A DNA stretch of 64,000 nt from Sinomonas atrocyanea (lineage in GTDB: Bacteria > Actinomycetota > Actinomycetes > Actinomycetales > Micrococcaceae): assembly GCF_030812675.1 (NCBI RefSeq), contig NZ_JAUSTE010000002.1, forward strand, positions 248,001 to 312,000. The letters are read 5' to 3'. The number at the start of each line of letters is the position of its first letter. The stretch's first letter is position 1. Below the pieces are notes generated by a model. It had not been told where the DNA came from. It was given only the letters and a program-made list of their open reading frames with translations, and made no database searches. Positions 8,061 to 19,539 of this stretch are shown here, one piece after another. A program made the translations under genes and the position numbers.

Positions 8061-8228
8061 ATGTCAGACTTCCGCACCTACACGGAAGATGAGAAGCACA
8101 GTTTCGTCGCGCCGTCGTGCGAGCTCTGCGGGCAGCACCGGCACATCGTGTGGCAGCAGGACGGGGAGCGGTGGATCCCCCGCGACAAGGGCTGCTCCAA
8201 CGAGGCCTGTCCGCAGTACAACGGCTGA
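8061..8228 (+). CDS. Small Cys-rich protein (55 aa), putative zinc-binding
   Basis: A 55-residue protein with two cysteine pairs: CELC (residues 20-23) and CSNEAC (residues 45-50), fitting a small zinc-ribbon-like fold. The middle is rich in Trp, Gln and Arg. The start at 8061 has a strong AGGAGG 5 nt upstream. A plausible -10 (TAGTGT at about 8032-8037) lies upstream. It is divergent from the ECF sigma gene. I do not recognise a function; a binding or stability factor is possible. Confidence 0.65.
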   Translation: MSDFRTYTEDEKHSFVAPSCELCGQHRHIVWQQDGERWIPRDKGCSNEACPQYNG

Positions 8229-8257
8229 CATACAGCGGCTGACGGCCTGCGCGGCCG

Positions 8258-8293
8258 CCCGCAGGCGCACCCCTGAGGGGGAGCGCCTGCGGG
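8258..8293. terminator. Bidirectional hairpin between convergent genes
   Basis: Arms CCCGCAGGCGC at 8258-8268 and its complement at 8283-8293 pair over 11 bp. It lies between the small Cys-rich gene and the esterase gene, which converge here. Confidence 0.7.
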
Positions 8294-8306
8294 TGGCCTG
8301 CTTCTG

Positions 8307-9596
8307 TCAGCCCAGGCCGAGGACCGGGAAGAGGACCTCGAAGGCCTCGCGGAACCCGCCTCCGATCGCTCCGTGAACGTGGCCCGCGCCGGGGACGGTG
8401 CGGATGGACGCGATCATGCCGGCTGCCTTGGCCGCCTGCTCGGCCCGCCGCACCCCGGGCGTGAACGTGGGATCGCCCGAGCCGACCGTGAAGACCGCCG
8501 TGATGTGCGAGTACGCGCCGCGGTGGCGGGCGAGGATGGCGGCGGGCTTGGCGGCGTCGAAGGCCTTCACGTCGCCGTGGAAGACGTTGGTGATGGCGGC
8601 CTGGGACGACTCCGCGCCGGGGTACTCCTCCCCCGAAGCAGAGAACATGGCGCCGAACAGCGCGGGCCGCTCGGCAGCGAGCTTGAAGGCGCACGCCCCG
8701 CCGTTCGAGTACCCGCCGATCGCGGTGTGGGCTGCGTCCGCGACGACGTTGAAGGTGCGCCTGGCCCAGGGGACGACGTCGTTCAGAATGTAGCTCTCCG
8801 CCGGGCCGTAGGTTGTCGAGTCGGCACAGGCCGGATCGCCCTTGGTGCCGATCTGGTCCGCGACGACCACGATCGGCGCCAGGCCGCGGTGAGTGGCGGC
8901 GAAGGCGTCGAGGACGTTGGCGACGGCGCCGGGGTCCGGGGTTCCGGGGTCGCCCATCATCAGGATGACGAGCGGCAGCCGGACCGGGTGGGCGGTCAGG
9001 GCCGCGGGCGGGAGGTAGACGCCGGCGCGGCGCGCGGGGAAGCCGTTCGAGGGGATCTGCACGGTACCCCGGCGTCCCACCGCGGGCATTCCGGCAGGCG
9101 GGGTCCATCCCGACAGGAGCTTCCCCGCCGAGGCGCCCCTGGCGGGCCCGACGTCCTTGGCCAGCGCGCCGAGGTCGATCGGCGCCCCGGTCGACACCCC
9201 GACGAGGGCTCCCAGGGTCCGGTCGTAGCCGAAGTAGGCGTTGATGGCAGTCCCGCCGGAGACCGCGACCACGAGGACGCCCGCCGCAGCCAGCGCCCTG
9301 CGCCAGGCCGGCCGGTCCCACAGGCAGGCCATGGAGACTGCGCCGGCCGCGCAGGTTGCCATCAGGAGGCGGCCGACGTCCTCCGGGAGGTAGAGGCCGA
9401 GGAAGTCGGCGGCATCCCACACGGCATAGAACGTGAGCCCCACGAGGGTCCCGGCCGCCGAGGCGAGGAGGAGCCTCTGGACCCGCCAGCGGTCCGACCG
9501 CGCCGCGACGAGCACCACAAGCACCGCGACGCCGGCGGCGACCGCGCCGCCCACGAAGGCCCCGTCGAGGATGTCGAGGCTGTAGAGCCAGTCCAT
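8307..9596 (-). CDS. Membrane-anchored alpha/beta-hydrolase (esterase D / antigen 85-like)
   Basis: A 429-residue protein. Four hydrophobic helices fill the first 135 residues; the rest is an exported-type esterase domain with the nucleophile elbow GGYSNGGACAF, an acidic residue around VFTVGSGDPTF, and the His in PGAGHVHGAI. It resembles the putative esterase/mycolyltransferase-like family, although organisms of this type lack mycolic acids, so the substrate is probably another lipid or cell-envelope ester. The ATG at 9594-9596 has GGGAGG upstream. It stands alone, 49 nt downstream of the DMP19-like gene. Confidence 0.75.
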   Translation of the reverse strand: MDWLYSLDILDGAFVGGAVAAGVAVLVVLVAARSDRWRVQRLLLASAAGTLVGLTFYAVWDAADFLGLYLPEDVGRLLMATCAAGAVSMACLWDRPAWRRALAAAGVLVVAVSGGTAINAYFGYDRTLGALVGVSTGAPIDLGALAKDVGPARGASAGKLLSGWTPPAGMPAVGRRGTVQIPSNGFPARRAGVYLPPAALTAHPVRLPLVILMMGDPGTPDPGAVANVLDAFAATHRGLAPIVVVADQIGTKGDPACADSTTYGPAESYILNDVVPWARRTFNVVADAAHTAIGGYSNGGACAFKLAAERPALFGAMFSASGEEYPGAESSQAAITNVFHGDVKAFDAAKPAAILARHRGAYSHITAVFTVGSGDPTFTPGVRRAEQAAKAAGMIASIRTVPGAGHVHGAIGGGFREAFEVLFPVLGLG

Positions 9597-9645
9597 GCCG
9601 CCTCCCGGCCGACCTCAGGGCGCGCGGCCGGCGCTGGCCGACGGT

Positions 9646-10569
9646 TCAGGGAGCCGTCGGCGCTGCGTGCCCGTCCTCGGGGGCGCCCCGCCGGGAGGCC
9701 TCGGCCGCACCATGCCCATCGGCATCATCATCGGCCGTCCAGTCGTCCTCGTCCAGCTCCACGAACTCGACGGTGGCGAGGACAGTCCCGTCTTCGGCGT
9801 CGATCATGGCGGCCTCGTCGCCTTCCTCGACCATCACGTACTCCCCCAGGTCCGTGGTGAAGCGCCAGGCGAAGGACTCGGCCCCGTCGCGGACGAAGTG
9901 CGGGTCGGCCGTGGTGACGGCCACGAGCTCGTGGCCGGCCGCGTCGCACAGCTCGCGGATCACGAGTTCGAAGTCGGGCATGTCCTCCAGCCCGCGCCCG
10001 TCCGCCGCCGCCCGGCGCTCCTCGAGGTCGCCGATGAGGCCCACACGTCGGGCTATCTCGTCTTCGAGGCCGTCCTCGTCGAGGGCGAGCAGGCCCTCCT
10101 GGCCCTTGAGCCAGGCCCCGTTGAGCGCCAGGAGGTCCTCCTCCTCGAGGAGGCCCTCGAACCTGTCGTCCAGGTCCTCGAGGCGGGCCACGGCCACCGA
10201 GGCCTCGGGGTCGCCGTCGAGGTACGCCTCGGTCTCCTCCACGGTGAGGGCCGCGGCCGCGGCGGTCAGCTCGTCGAAGAGGGCCAGGTGCCCGGTCGCG
10301 CCCATCTCGTGCAGGCCCTCGCGCACCAGGCTGTCGACGCGTCCCCGTTCGTGGGCCGCGAGCGCGTACTGGGCGAAGCCGCCGTCGAGCATCTGCGCGA
10401 GGTAGAAGTCGACGTAGTAGCTGCGCAGGGCGTTCGGGGCGATCTCGCGCTCGTCGAGCAGCTCCTCGTACATGGCGTTGACGACGTCGATGTTCGCGTC
10501 CACGACGGCCTCGTCACCGGCCCTCAGGGCCTCGGCCGGGAGGACGACGGGGTGCTGGGTGGTGCTCAT
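9646..10569 (-). CDS. DMP19/DUF4375-like acidic protein
   Basis: A 307-residue, strongly acidic protein. The segment RSYYVDFYLAQMLDGGFAQYA matches the DMP19-like (DUF4375) family, in which the domain mimics DNA or binds regulators in some bacteria. The C-terminal tail (about 265-307) is low complexity, rich in Asp, Glu and Ala. The ATG at 10567-10569 is chosen over an in-frame codon 57 nt upstream because GAGGAG lies about 8 nt before it. No partner gene is evident nearby, so the function here is unknown. Confidence 0.65.
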   Translation of the reverse strand: MSTTQHPVVLPAEALRAGDEAVVDANIDVVNAMYEELLDEREIAPNALRSYYVDFYLAQMLDGGFAQYALAAHERGRVDSLVREGLHEMGATGHLALFDELTAAAAALTVEETEAYLDGDPEASVAVARLEDLDDRFEGLLEEEDLLALNGAWLKGQEGLLALDEDGLEDEIARRVGLIGDLEERRAAADGRGLEDMPDFELVIRELCDAAGHELVAVTTADPHFVRDGAESFAWRFTTDLGEYVMVEEGDEAAMIDAEDGTVLATVEFVELDEDDWTADDDADGHGAAEASRRGAPEDGHAAPTAP

Positions 10570-10695
10570 GCGGGGCTCCTCGCTCGTGCGGTCACTCACG
10601 CATCGAACGTACGACGCCGCCGGCACCTCGCGCGGGCGGGCCCGGCCGCCGCCGGGTGAACGTTGGGCGAACCTTGGGGTGCGGGAGCGATGAGT

Positions 10696-11115
10696 TCAGC
10701 GCTGGGGGCGCCAGACCACGAGGGCCTGGGAGCGTGCCTCGGGCCGCTGCCCGCGCGCGAGGCTCACGACGTCGCCGGCCATCCCGGCCGCGAACACGCG
10801 CCGGGCCTCGCTGGTGCGCTGGGTGTTGGCGAGCTCCGCCTGGAGCTCGGTCACGCGGGCGCGGAGGGCCGCGACCTGGTTCTCGAGCTCGAGGATGCGC
10901 CGGATCCCCTCGAGGGACACGCCGTCCTTCGAGAGCCGCTGGACCTCCCGGAGCATCTCGACGTCGCGCTGGGAGTAGCGCCGCTGGCGGCCGCCCTGGC
11001 GGGACGGCGAGACGATCCCCAGGCGGTCGTACTGGCGCAGGGTCTGGGGGTGCATCTCGGCCAGCTCCGCCGCCACGGAGATCACGAAGATCGGAGCGTA
11101 CGGGTCGATGGCCAT
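10696..11115 (-). CDS. hspR: Heat-shock repressor HspR (MerR family)
   Basis: A 139-residue MerR-type regulator: an N-terminal winged helix-turn-helix (VISVAAELAEMHPQTLRQYDRLGIV, then RRYSQRDVEMLREVQRL) and a C-terminal coiled-coil helix (about 80-115). HspR binds HAIR operators, often with DnaK as co-repressor, and represses the operon that encodes it. It is the last gene of dnaK-grpE-dnaJ-hspR, 3 nt after dnaJ. Two HAIR-like sites lie upstream of dnaK. Confidence 0.95.
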   Translation of the reverse strand: MAIDPYAPIFVISVAAELAEMHPQTLRQYDRLGIVSPSRQGGRQRRYSQRDVEMLREVQRLSKDGVSLEGIRRILELENQVAALRARVTELQAELANTQRTSEARRVFAAGMAGDVVSLARGQRPEARSQALVVWRPQR

Positions 11116-11118
11116 GGC

Positions 11119-12102
11119 CTAGAGCCTCGCTTTCTCCGCAAGGTGTGCGCGCGGATCCGACTGGCCGTTCTTGGAGGTCGCCTCCGCGAAGGCTCGGATG
11201 GCCTGTTCGGCGTCCTTCGAGAGGTTCTTCGGGACCACGACGTCGACGGTCACGAGGAGGTCGCCCGAGGCCTTGGAGGTCTTGACGCCGCGGCCCTTCA
11301 CGCGGAGCGTCCGGCCGGAGCTCGTGCCGGCGGGGACCTTCATCTTCACGGTCGCGCCGTCCGCCGTGGGCACCTCGATCTGGGCGCCGAGGGCGGCCTC
11401 GTCGAAGGTCACGGGCACGTGGATGCGGAGGTTGTCGCCCTCGCGGGTGAAGAAGTCGTGCGGACGGACGTGGACGGTGACCATGAGGTCGCCGGGGCCG
11501 GCCGAGCCGGGGCCGCCCTTGCCGCGGACACGGACCTTCTGCCCGTCGCGGATGCCCGCGGGGATGCGGACCTCGATGACCTCGCCGTCCCGCTCGCGCA
11601 GGCCAACCGTGGTGCCACGGATGGACCCCGCGAAGGAAATCGTGGTGCTGGCCTGGCGGTCGGCGCCGCGCTGGGGCGGGGGCTGGAAGCCGGCGCCGCC
11701 GAACCCGCCTCCGCCGCCGAAGAGGTCGGCGAACTCGGGCGGGAGGTTCCCGGTGTTGAAGCCGCGCGAATGCCGGCCCGCGCCGCCGCCGAACAGGCCG
11801 CCGAAGAGGTCCTCGAAGCCCGCCGCGCCGGCTCCCCCGCCCGGGCCGCCCGCGGAGAAGCGGGCGCCCCCCATGGCGCGGATCGCGTCGTACTGCTGGC
11901 GCTGCTCGGGGTCGGACAGGACGGAGTTGGCCTCCGTGATGTCCTTGAACTTCTTCTCAGACTCGGCGTCGCCCGGGTTCTGGTCCGGGTGGTACTTGCG
12001 GGCGAGCTTGCGGTAGGCCTTCTTGATGTCGGCCTCGGAGGCGTCCTTGGACACGCCGAGAATGGCGTAGAAGTCCTTCTCCACCCAGTCCTGACTTGCC
12101 AC
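11119..12102 (-). CDS. dnaJ: Co-chaperone DnaJ, zinc-finger-less (type II)
   Basis: A 327-residue J-protein. The J domain (about 8-75) has the HPD motif in RKYHPDQNP, followed by a Gly/Phe-rich region (about 85-150) and the two C-terminal substrate-binding subdomains. The CxxCxGxG zinc repeats of canonical DnaJ are absent, which is typical of the DnaJ encoded beside HspR in actinobacteria. It stimulates DnaK's ATPase and delivers substrates. The start is GTG (12100-12102) with TAAGGAG 7 nt upstream. An unusual 153-nt structured gap separates it from grpE. Confidence 0.93.
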   Translation of the reverse strand: MASQDWVEKDFYAILGVSKDASEADIKKAYRKLARKYHPDQNPGDAESEKKFKDITEANSVLSDPEQRQQYDAIRAMGGARFSAGGPGGGAGAAGFEDLFGGLFGGGAGRHSRGFNTGNLPPEFADLFGGGGGFGGAGFQPPPQRGADRQASTTISFAGSIRGTTVGLRERDGEVIEVRIPAGIRDGQKVRVRGKGGPGSAGPGDLMVTVHVRPHDFFTREGDNLRIHVPVTFDEAALGAQIEVPTADGATVKMKVPAGTSSGRTLRVKGRGVKTSKASGDLLVTVDVVVPKNLSKDAEQAIRAFAEATSKNGQSDPRAHLAEKARL

Positions 12103-12141
12103 GAACGCTCCTTAGGTCAACTGCTGCTTCAAGTGTGCACG

Positions 12142-12245
12142 GTTTCGGGTACGGATCTCGTCACGGATCTCCCGTTTCGGGTACGCGGGCCTGGGAGCCC
12201 GCGTACCCGAGATGCCCGGAGGGCGACGAGATGCGTACCCGAAAC
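12142..12245 (-). repeat. Structured repeat region between grpE and dnaJ
   Basis: GTTTCGGGTAC occurs at 12142-12152 and 12174-12184, and inverted at 12235-12245. Within it, 12178-12190 and 12197-12209 form a perfect 13-bp stem (CGGGTACGCGGGC) with a 6-nt loop. The copy at 12174-12184 can pair either locally or with 12235-12245, so two alternative RNA folds are possible in the operon mRNA just before the dnaJ ribosome site. Confidence 0.7.
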
Positions 12246-12255
12246 GGGGGGTGGG

Positions 12256-12930
12256 TCAGCCCTGCGGCGTCGCCACGATGACCTGGGCCGCGCGCAGCAC
12301 GCGCGCCGAGGTGCGGTAGCCCGTGCGGAGCACCTGCTGGACCGTGTCCACCTCGATGCCCTCCCCCGGCTGCTGGATGAGGGCCTCGTGGATGTTCGGG
12401 TCGAACTCGACGCCGGCCTGGTCGATCCGCTCGAGCCCCTGGCTGGCCACGATCGACTCGAGCTTGCCGGCGATCGAGGCGAACGGGCCGCCCTCGAGGT
12501 CGCCGTGGGCCCGTGCCGCGTCGATGTCGTCCAGGACCGGCAGCAGCGAGCTCAGGACGCCCATCGTGGCAGCCTCCCCGGCGACCGCGCGGTCGCGGTC
12601 CACCCGGCGGCGGTAGTTCACGTACTCGGCCTGGAGGCGCAGCAGGTCGTTGCGCAGCTCCTCCACGACGGCCGCGTGGCCCTCCTGCTCGCCGGCCTCG
12701 GCCTCGTTGAGGATCTGCTCGGCCTGGGCCAGGGCGTCGCCCGAGTCGTGGGCCTCGTCCACGGGGCGCATCTCCTCGTGGCCGTCGTCGTGCGGGGCGG
12801 CCTCGGGGGCCCCCGCGCCCTCCGGGTGCCTCGCCTCGCCGGTCACCGGGTCCACCTTGCGGTTGTCCCGGATCACCGGCTCGGGGCGCTCGGAGCCGTG
12901 CTCGTTCTCGTTTCCGTGGTGGGGGGCCAT
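12256..12930 (-). CDS. grpE: Nucleotide exchange factor GrpE
   Basis: A 224-residue GrpE. A long acidic, disordered N-terminus (about 1-60) precedes the coiled coil (about 70-115, EELRNDLLRLQAEYVNYRRRV) and the beta-domain with the family motif FDPNIHEAL and GYRTSARVLRAAQVIV. It drives ADP release from DnaK. The ATG at 12928-12930 lies 2 nt after the dnaK stop, so it is translationally coupled. The C-terminus ends at QG, close to the family's usual length. Confidence 0.95.
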   Translation of the reverse strand: MAPHHGNENEHGSERPEPVIRDNRKVDPVTGEARHPEGAGAPEAAPHDDGHEEMRPVDEAHDSGDALAQAEQILNEAEAGEQEGHAAVVEELRNDLLRLQAEYVNYRRRVDRDRAVAGEAATMGVLSSLLPVLDDIDAARAHGDLEGGPFASIAGKLESIVASQGLERIDQAGVEFDPNIHEALIQQPGEGIEVDTVQQVLRTGYRTSARVLRAAQVIVATPQG

Positions 12931-12932
12931 GG

Positions 12933-15854
<2,922 letters not shown>

Positions 15855-15874
<20 letters not shown>

Positions 15875-17267
15875 CCTCGGTCCCCGCGTGGCGCGGGAGC
15901 AGTGCGCTGTCCACGACGGAGGCGAGCATGAGCACCGCGATCGCCGCGAAGGCGAACCGGTAGGGCAGGGCCGCGGCCCCTGCGTGGCCGCCGACGGCGG
16001 GGAGCCACGCCGTCCCTGCCCGGATCAGCAGGGCGCCGACGGCGACGCCGAGGGCCGCGGCGAGCTGGACGAGGGTGTTGGCGATCGCGTTCGCGCTGGG
16101 CAGCTGCCCGGCCGAGACGTCGGCGTACTGGACGTTCATGTAGGCGGAGAAGCCGATGGAGCGGAACGCGCCCGAGGCCACGAGCAGCACCGCGATGAGG
16201 GCCTCGGGGGACTCGGGGGCGAGCAGCGCGCACCCAGCGAAGGTCGCCGCGGACGCCGCCGCGGCGGCCACGAGCACCGGCTTGAAGCCGAAGCGCCGGA
16301 TGAGCGGCGTCGTCGCCGGCTTGACGCCGATGTTGCCGACGAACACGGCCGCGACCAGCAGCCCCGAGTGCACCGGGTCCCAGCCGAAGCCGTCTTGGAA
16401 GAGCAGCGGCAGGAGGAAGGGCACGGCCTGGATCGTGAGCCGGTAGACGAACCCGCCGGTCTGGGTCGCGCGGAACGTCCGCACGCGCAGCACGGAGAAG
16501 TCGAAGAGGGGGTGCGGGGTCCGGCGCATCCAGGCCACGGCGGCGGCCAGGGCCGCCGCGCCGAGGGCGAGGGTGGCCGCAGCCCAGCCGGCCGGACGGC
16601 CCTCGCTGAAGAGCTCGAGGCCCACCACCACGGCAGCGACGCCGAGGGTCGTCAGCCCGAGTCCGGGCCAGTCGAGCCGCCGGCCTGCGTCGGCGCCCCC
16701 CGCTGGCACGAGCCGCAGCGCGGCCACGAGCGCGGCGGCGCCGAGGGGGAGGTTGACGAGGAAGATCCAGTGCCAGGAGAGGTACTGGGTGAGCGCACCG
16801 CCCACGAGGGGGGCGAGGACCGGGGCGAGCAGGCCCGGCCAGACGAGGAACGCCGTGGCCTTCAGGAGCTCGTCCTTGGGCGTGCCGCGCAGCACCACGA
16901 GCGAGCCGACGGGGACCATCATCGCCCCGCCGAAGCCCTGGACCGCGCGGAAGGCCGTGAGGGCCGCGAGGCCGGGGCTGAGCGCGCACGCGAGCGAGGC
17001 GAGGGTGAAGACCAGGATCGCCGAGGTGAAGACGCGCCGCGGGCCGAAGCGCTCGGCGAGCCAGGAGCTGAACGGGATGCCCATCGCGACGGCGACGAGG
17101 TAGGCGGTCATGGCCACGTTGACGTCGGCCGGGGGCACGCCGAAGTCCGCGCCGATGGCCGGCAGGGCCGTCGCGAGGGCCGTGCCGTCGAGGAACTCCA
17201 TGAAGTACGTCGCCGCGACGAGCAGCGCGAGGCGGGGGTTCCAGACGGCGGGGGCGGGTGAGGTCAC
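15855..17267 (-). CDS. MFS efflux transporter, DHA2 (EmrB/QacA) type
   Basis: A 470-residue transporter with 12-14 membrane helices. Early motifs NPRLALLVAATYFMEFLDGTALATALPAI and the DHA2 motif-C-like LTAFRAVQGFGGAMMVPVG point to a drug:H+ antiporter. Helix 1 ends with the FLDGTALATALP pattern typical of multidrug pumps. The GTG start at 17265-17267 is supported by a leaderless -10 (TACCCT) 6 nt upstream. It overlaps the convergent FAH gene tail by 20 nt. The drug is unknown. Confidence 0.85.
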
Positions 17268-17273
17268 CGGCTC

Positions 17274-17279
17274 AGGGTA
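17274..17279 (-). promoter_or_regulatory. Leaderless -10 of the DHA2 efflux gene
   Basis: On the minus strand TACCCT (17279-17274) is followed by GAGCCG and the GTG start. There is no Shine-Dalgarno sequence, so the mRNA should begin at the start codon. Confidence 0.6.
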
Positions 17280-17356
17280 GCGAGGGCACGGCCCCGGCGG
17301 CAGGAGGGTCTCGCCCGGCGGGCCGGCCACGGAGGCAGGCCAGCCGGCGTCGTGCG

Positions 17357-17764
17357 TCAGTAGGCGGGGTACATGAGGGCGCTGTTGACCATCTCGGAGT
17401 TGCCCGAGGCGGTCACGGCCCAGATCACTCCGACCGTGAGGACGGCGCTGATGAGCAGCCAGACGAGGCTGAACTTGATGAGGGTGCGAGCGTCGGAGTG
17501 GCTGACCGAGGCGGTGTCGGTGCGGACAGCGTGGAGCTGCGCGCCCAGACGGGCCATCGGCGAGGGGACCGCCGCGAGGACCGAGTTGGAGGCGCAGTCG
17601 ATGCTGCCGTCGCGCAGGGTCGCGACCATCCGGTTGGCCCGGCGGTCCAGGCGCAGGCTCGCGATGTTGTCGCCGTGGCGGGCGAGGAGGATGTCCTCGC
17701 CGAGGCGCATGCGTCCGTGCCGGCGGATCCCGTGGGCGCTGTTGGGGCTGTGGGTCAGGGACAT
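17357..17764 (-). CDS. Conserved-looking single-pass membrane protein, unknown
   Basis: A 135-residue protein with a basic, soluble N-terminal part (about 1-90) and one C-terminal membrane helix (about 95-118, SLVWLLISAVLTVGVIWAV) followed by a short outside tail. AGAGGAG lies 5 nt before the ATG at 17762-17764. It is the gene divergent from the methyltransferase. I recognise no domain. Confidence 0.65.
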   Translation of the reverse strand: MSLTHSPNSAHGIRRHGRMRLGEDILLARHGDNIASLRLDRRANRMVATLRDGSIDCASNSVLAAVPSPMARLGAQLHAVRTDTASVSHSDARTLIKFSLVWLLISAVLTVGVIWAVTASGNSEMVNSALMYPAY

Positions 17765-17906
17765 CTGTGCTCCTCTCGGATGAGGGGCACCATTGCCCGT
17801 CAGGTCGTATATGATTCGCCCTCAATTTTACGGGCCCGGGTCCCGCCGCCCGCGCGAAACCGTGCTATAAGTAGCCAACTTCACACGTTCCTGTGACCCG
17901 GTCGCC

Positions 17907-17912
17907 TAACGT
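17907..17912 (+). promoter_or_regulatory. Leaderless -10 of the methyltransferase gene
   Basis: TAACGT is followed by GGGGGC and the ATG at 17919, with no ribosome site. Confidence 0.6.
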
Positions 17913-17918
17913 GGGGGC

Positions 17919-18749
17919 ATGGAAGCGCCGGACAGCCCCGCCAACACCCCCAACGACGTCTACACCCACGGCCACCACGAGAGCGTAGTGCGCGCCCATG
18001 CTGCGCGGACCGCCGAGAACTCGGCCGCGTTCCTCCTCCCGCACCTCTCCCCCGGGCTGAGCGTCCTCGACGTCGGCTGCGGGCCGGGGAGCATCACGTG
18101 CGACTTCGCCCGGCTCGTCGACCCGGGCCAGGTGACGGGCCTGGACCGCTCGGAGGACGTCGTGGCCCAGGCCCGGGCGCTCGCCGAGGAGCGCGGGATC
18201 GGCAACGCCTCCTTCGTCGCGGGCAACGTGTACGACCTCGAGCTCGAGGACGAGTCGTTCGACGTGGTCCACGCCCACCAGGTCCTGCAGCACCTCACCG
18301 ATCCCGTCGCAGCGCTGCGGGAGATGCGGCGCGTGGCCAAGCCGGGCGGGCTCGTGGCGGTCCGGGACGCGGACTTCCACGGCATGAGCTGGTACCCCGA
18401 GCTGGACGAGCTCGACGAATGGATGGACCTCTACCAGCGCATCGCGCGGCGCAACGGCGCCGAGCCGGACGCCGGGCGGCGGCTGGTGAGCTGGATGCAG
18501 GAGGCGGGCTTCGCCGACGTCTCCCCCAGCAGCAGCAACTGGCTGTACGCGACCCCGCAGCAGCGGGCCTGGCAGGCGCGCGTGTGGAGCGAGCGGGTGC
18601 TGCACTCGGCGTTCGCCGAGCAGGCCCTCGAGTACGGCTTCACCGAGCAGGCGGGCCTCGAGCGCATCGCGGCGGGCTGGCACCGGTGGGGCTCCTCCTC
18701 GGACGGCTGGTTCCTCATCCCCAACGGGGAGGTCATCGGCCGGGCGTAG
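17919..18749 (+). CDS. Class I SAM-dependent methyltransferase
   Basis: A 276-residue UbiE/methyltransferase-11-like enzyme: SAM motif I VLDVGCGPGSITCDFA, acidic motif LDRSEDV, FVAGNVYDLEL and post-I FDVVHAHQVLQHLTDP, then LREMRRVAKPGG. The C-terminal third (about 160-276) is helical and may bind the acceptor, which cannot be inferred. A leaderless -10 box, TAACGT at 17907-17912, is 6 nt before the ATG. It stands alone, divergent from a small membrane protein gene. Confidence 0.88.
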   Translation: MEAPDSPANTPNDVYTHGHHESVVRAHAARTAENSAAFLLPHLSPGLSVLDVGCGPGSITCDFARLVDPGQVTGLDRSEDVVAQARALAEERGIGNASFVAGNVYDLELEDESFDVVHAHQVLQHLTDPVAALREMRRVAKPGGLVAVRDADFHGMSWYPELDELDEWMDLYQRIARRNGAEPDAGRRLVSWMQEAGFADVSPSSSNWLYATPQQRAWQARVWSERVLHSAFAEQALEYGFTEQAGLERIAAGWHRWGSSSDGWFLIPNGEVIGRA

Positions 18750-18821
18750 GGATCGGGGTGCCGGGCGAACGGCAGCCGGGTCCCGGCCCGGCTGCTGGCA
18801 GGGAGCGCCCCGCCGCGGCCC

Positions 18822-18827
18822 TACGCT
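18822..18827 (+). promoter_or_regulatory. Leaderless -10 of the LysE-family gene
   Basis: TACGCT, then GGTGGG, then the GTG start at 18834. The same arrangement precedes the TRIC-like gene at 58885. Confidence 0.6.
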
Positions 18828-18833
18828 GGTGGG

Positions 18834-19454
18834 GTGCCACTTTCCCTCTGGGGCGCCCTCGTGGGCGCCTGCCTGCTCATCAGCTTCACCCCGGGTGCCG
18901 GTGCCATCAACACCATGAGCAACTCGCTCACCTCCGGGTTCCGCCGCGCCATCTGGGGGGTGCTCGGACAGCAGGCCGCCCTGGTGGTGCACCTCGCCGT
19001 GGTCGCCGCCGGGCTCGGGGTGCTCGTGGCCGGCTCACCGCTCGCCTTCAACGTGATCCGCTATCTGGGCGCGGCCTACCTCGCCTACCTCGGCGTGCGG
19101 CAGTTCTTCAGCAGGCCGGACACGTCCGCCGAGACGACCGAGGCCCTCGCCAACGAGCCCGCGTGGTCCATGTTCCAGCGCGGGCTCTGGGTCAACCTGC
19201 TCAACCCCAAGGCGATCGTCTTCTTCCTCGCCTTCATCCCAGGGTTCGTGCGCCCCGAGTCCCCGCTGTGGAGCCAGTATCTGGTCATCGGGGCCACGAT
19301 CGTGGTGGTGGACATCCTCGTGATGTGGTTCTTCTTCGCGCTCGCGGCCAAGAGCTTCCGGCGGTTCACGCGCAGCGAGCGGGGGCAGCGCACGCTCAAC
19401 CGCGTGTTCGGCGTGCTGTTCGTCGGGGTGGGCGTGCTCCTCGCGGTCGTCTGA
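18834..19454 (+). CDS. LysE/RhtB family amino-acid exporter
   Basis: A 206-residue protein with six predicted membrane helices, a typical LysE/RhtB length. The N-terminal signature LLISFTPGAGAINTMSNSLTSGFRRAIWGVLGQ and the mid-protein GLWVNLLNPKAIVFFLAFIPGFV are diagnostic. It exports an amino acid or derivative such as homoserine or threonine; the substrate is not clear. The start is GTG 18834, supported by a leaderless -10 (TACGCT) 6 nt upstream. It lies alone between the methyltransferase and the phosphatase gene. Confidence 0.92.
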   Translation: MPLSLWGALVGACLLISFTPGAGAINTMSNSLTSGFRRAIWGVLGQQAALVVHLAVVAAGLGVLVAGSPLAFNVIRYLGAAYLAYLGVRQFFSRPDTSAETTEALANEPAWSMFQRGLWVNLLNPKAIVFFLAFIPGFVRPESPLWSQYLVIGATIVVVDILVMWFFFALAAKSFRRFTRSERGQRTLNRVFGVLFVGVGVLLAVV

Positions 19455-19526
19455 CCGCCGGCCGCGCGGCCCGTCACGCACCGGCGCCGAGGCGCCTGGG
19501 ATGCGGAGCGGACCCGCCGCAAACCC

Positions 19527-19532
19527 TATGCT
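19527..19532 (+). promoter_or_regulatory. Leaderless -10 of the phosphatase gene
   Basis: TATGCT, then TGGTCGC, then ATG at 19540. No ribosome site is present. Confidence 0.6.
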
Positions 19533-19539
19533 TGGTCGC

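Noticed and set aside
12142-12245. Repeat cluster as a CRISPR or mobile element remnant
   Set aside because: Only three short copies, one inverted, no spacers or transposase; better explained as RNA structure in the operon.
15888-17261. A 457-residue frame opposite the DHA2 efflux gene
   Set aside because: Composition is that of an antisense shadow; the minus-strand frame has clear membrane helices and a promoter.
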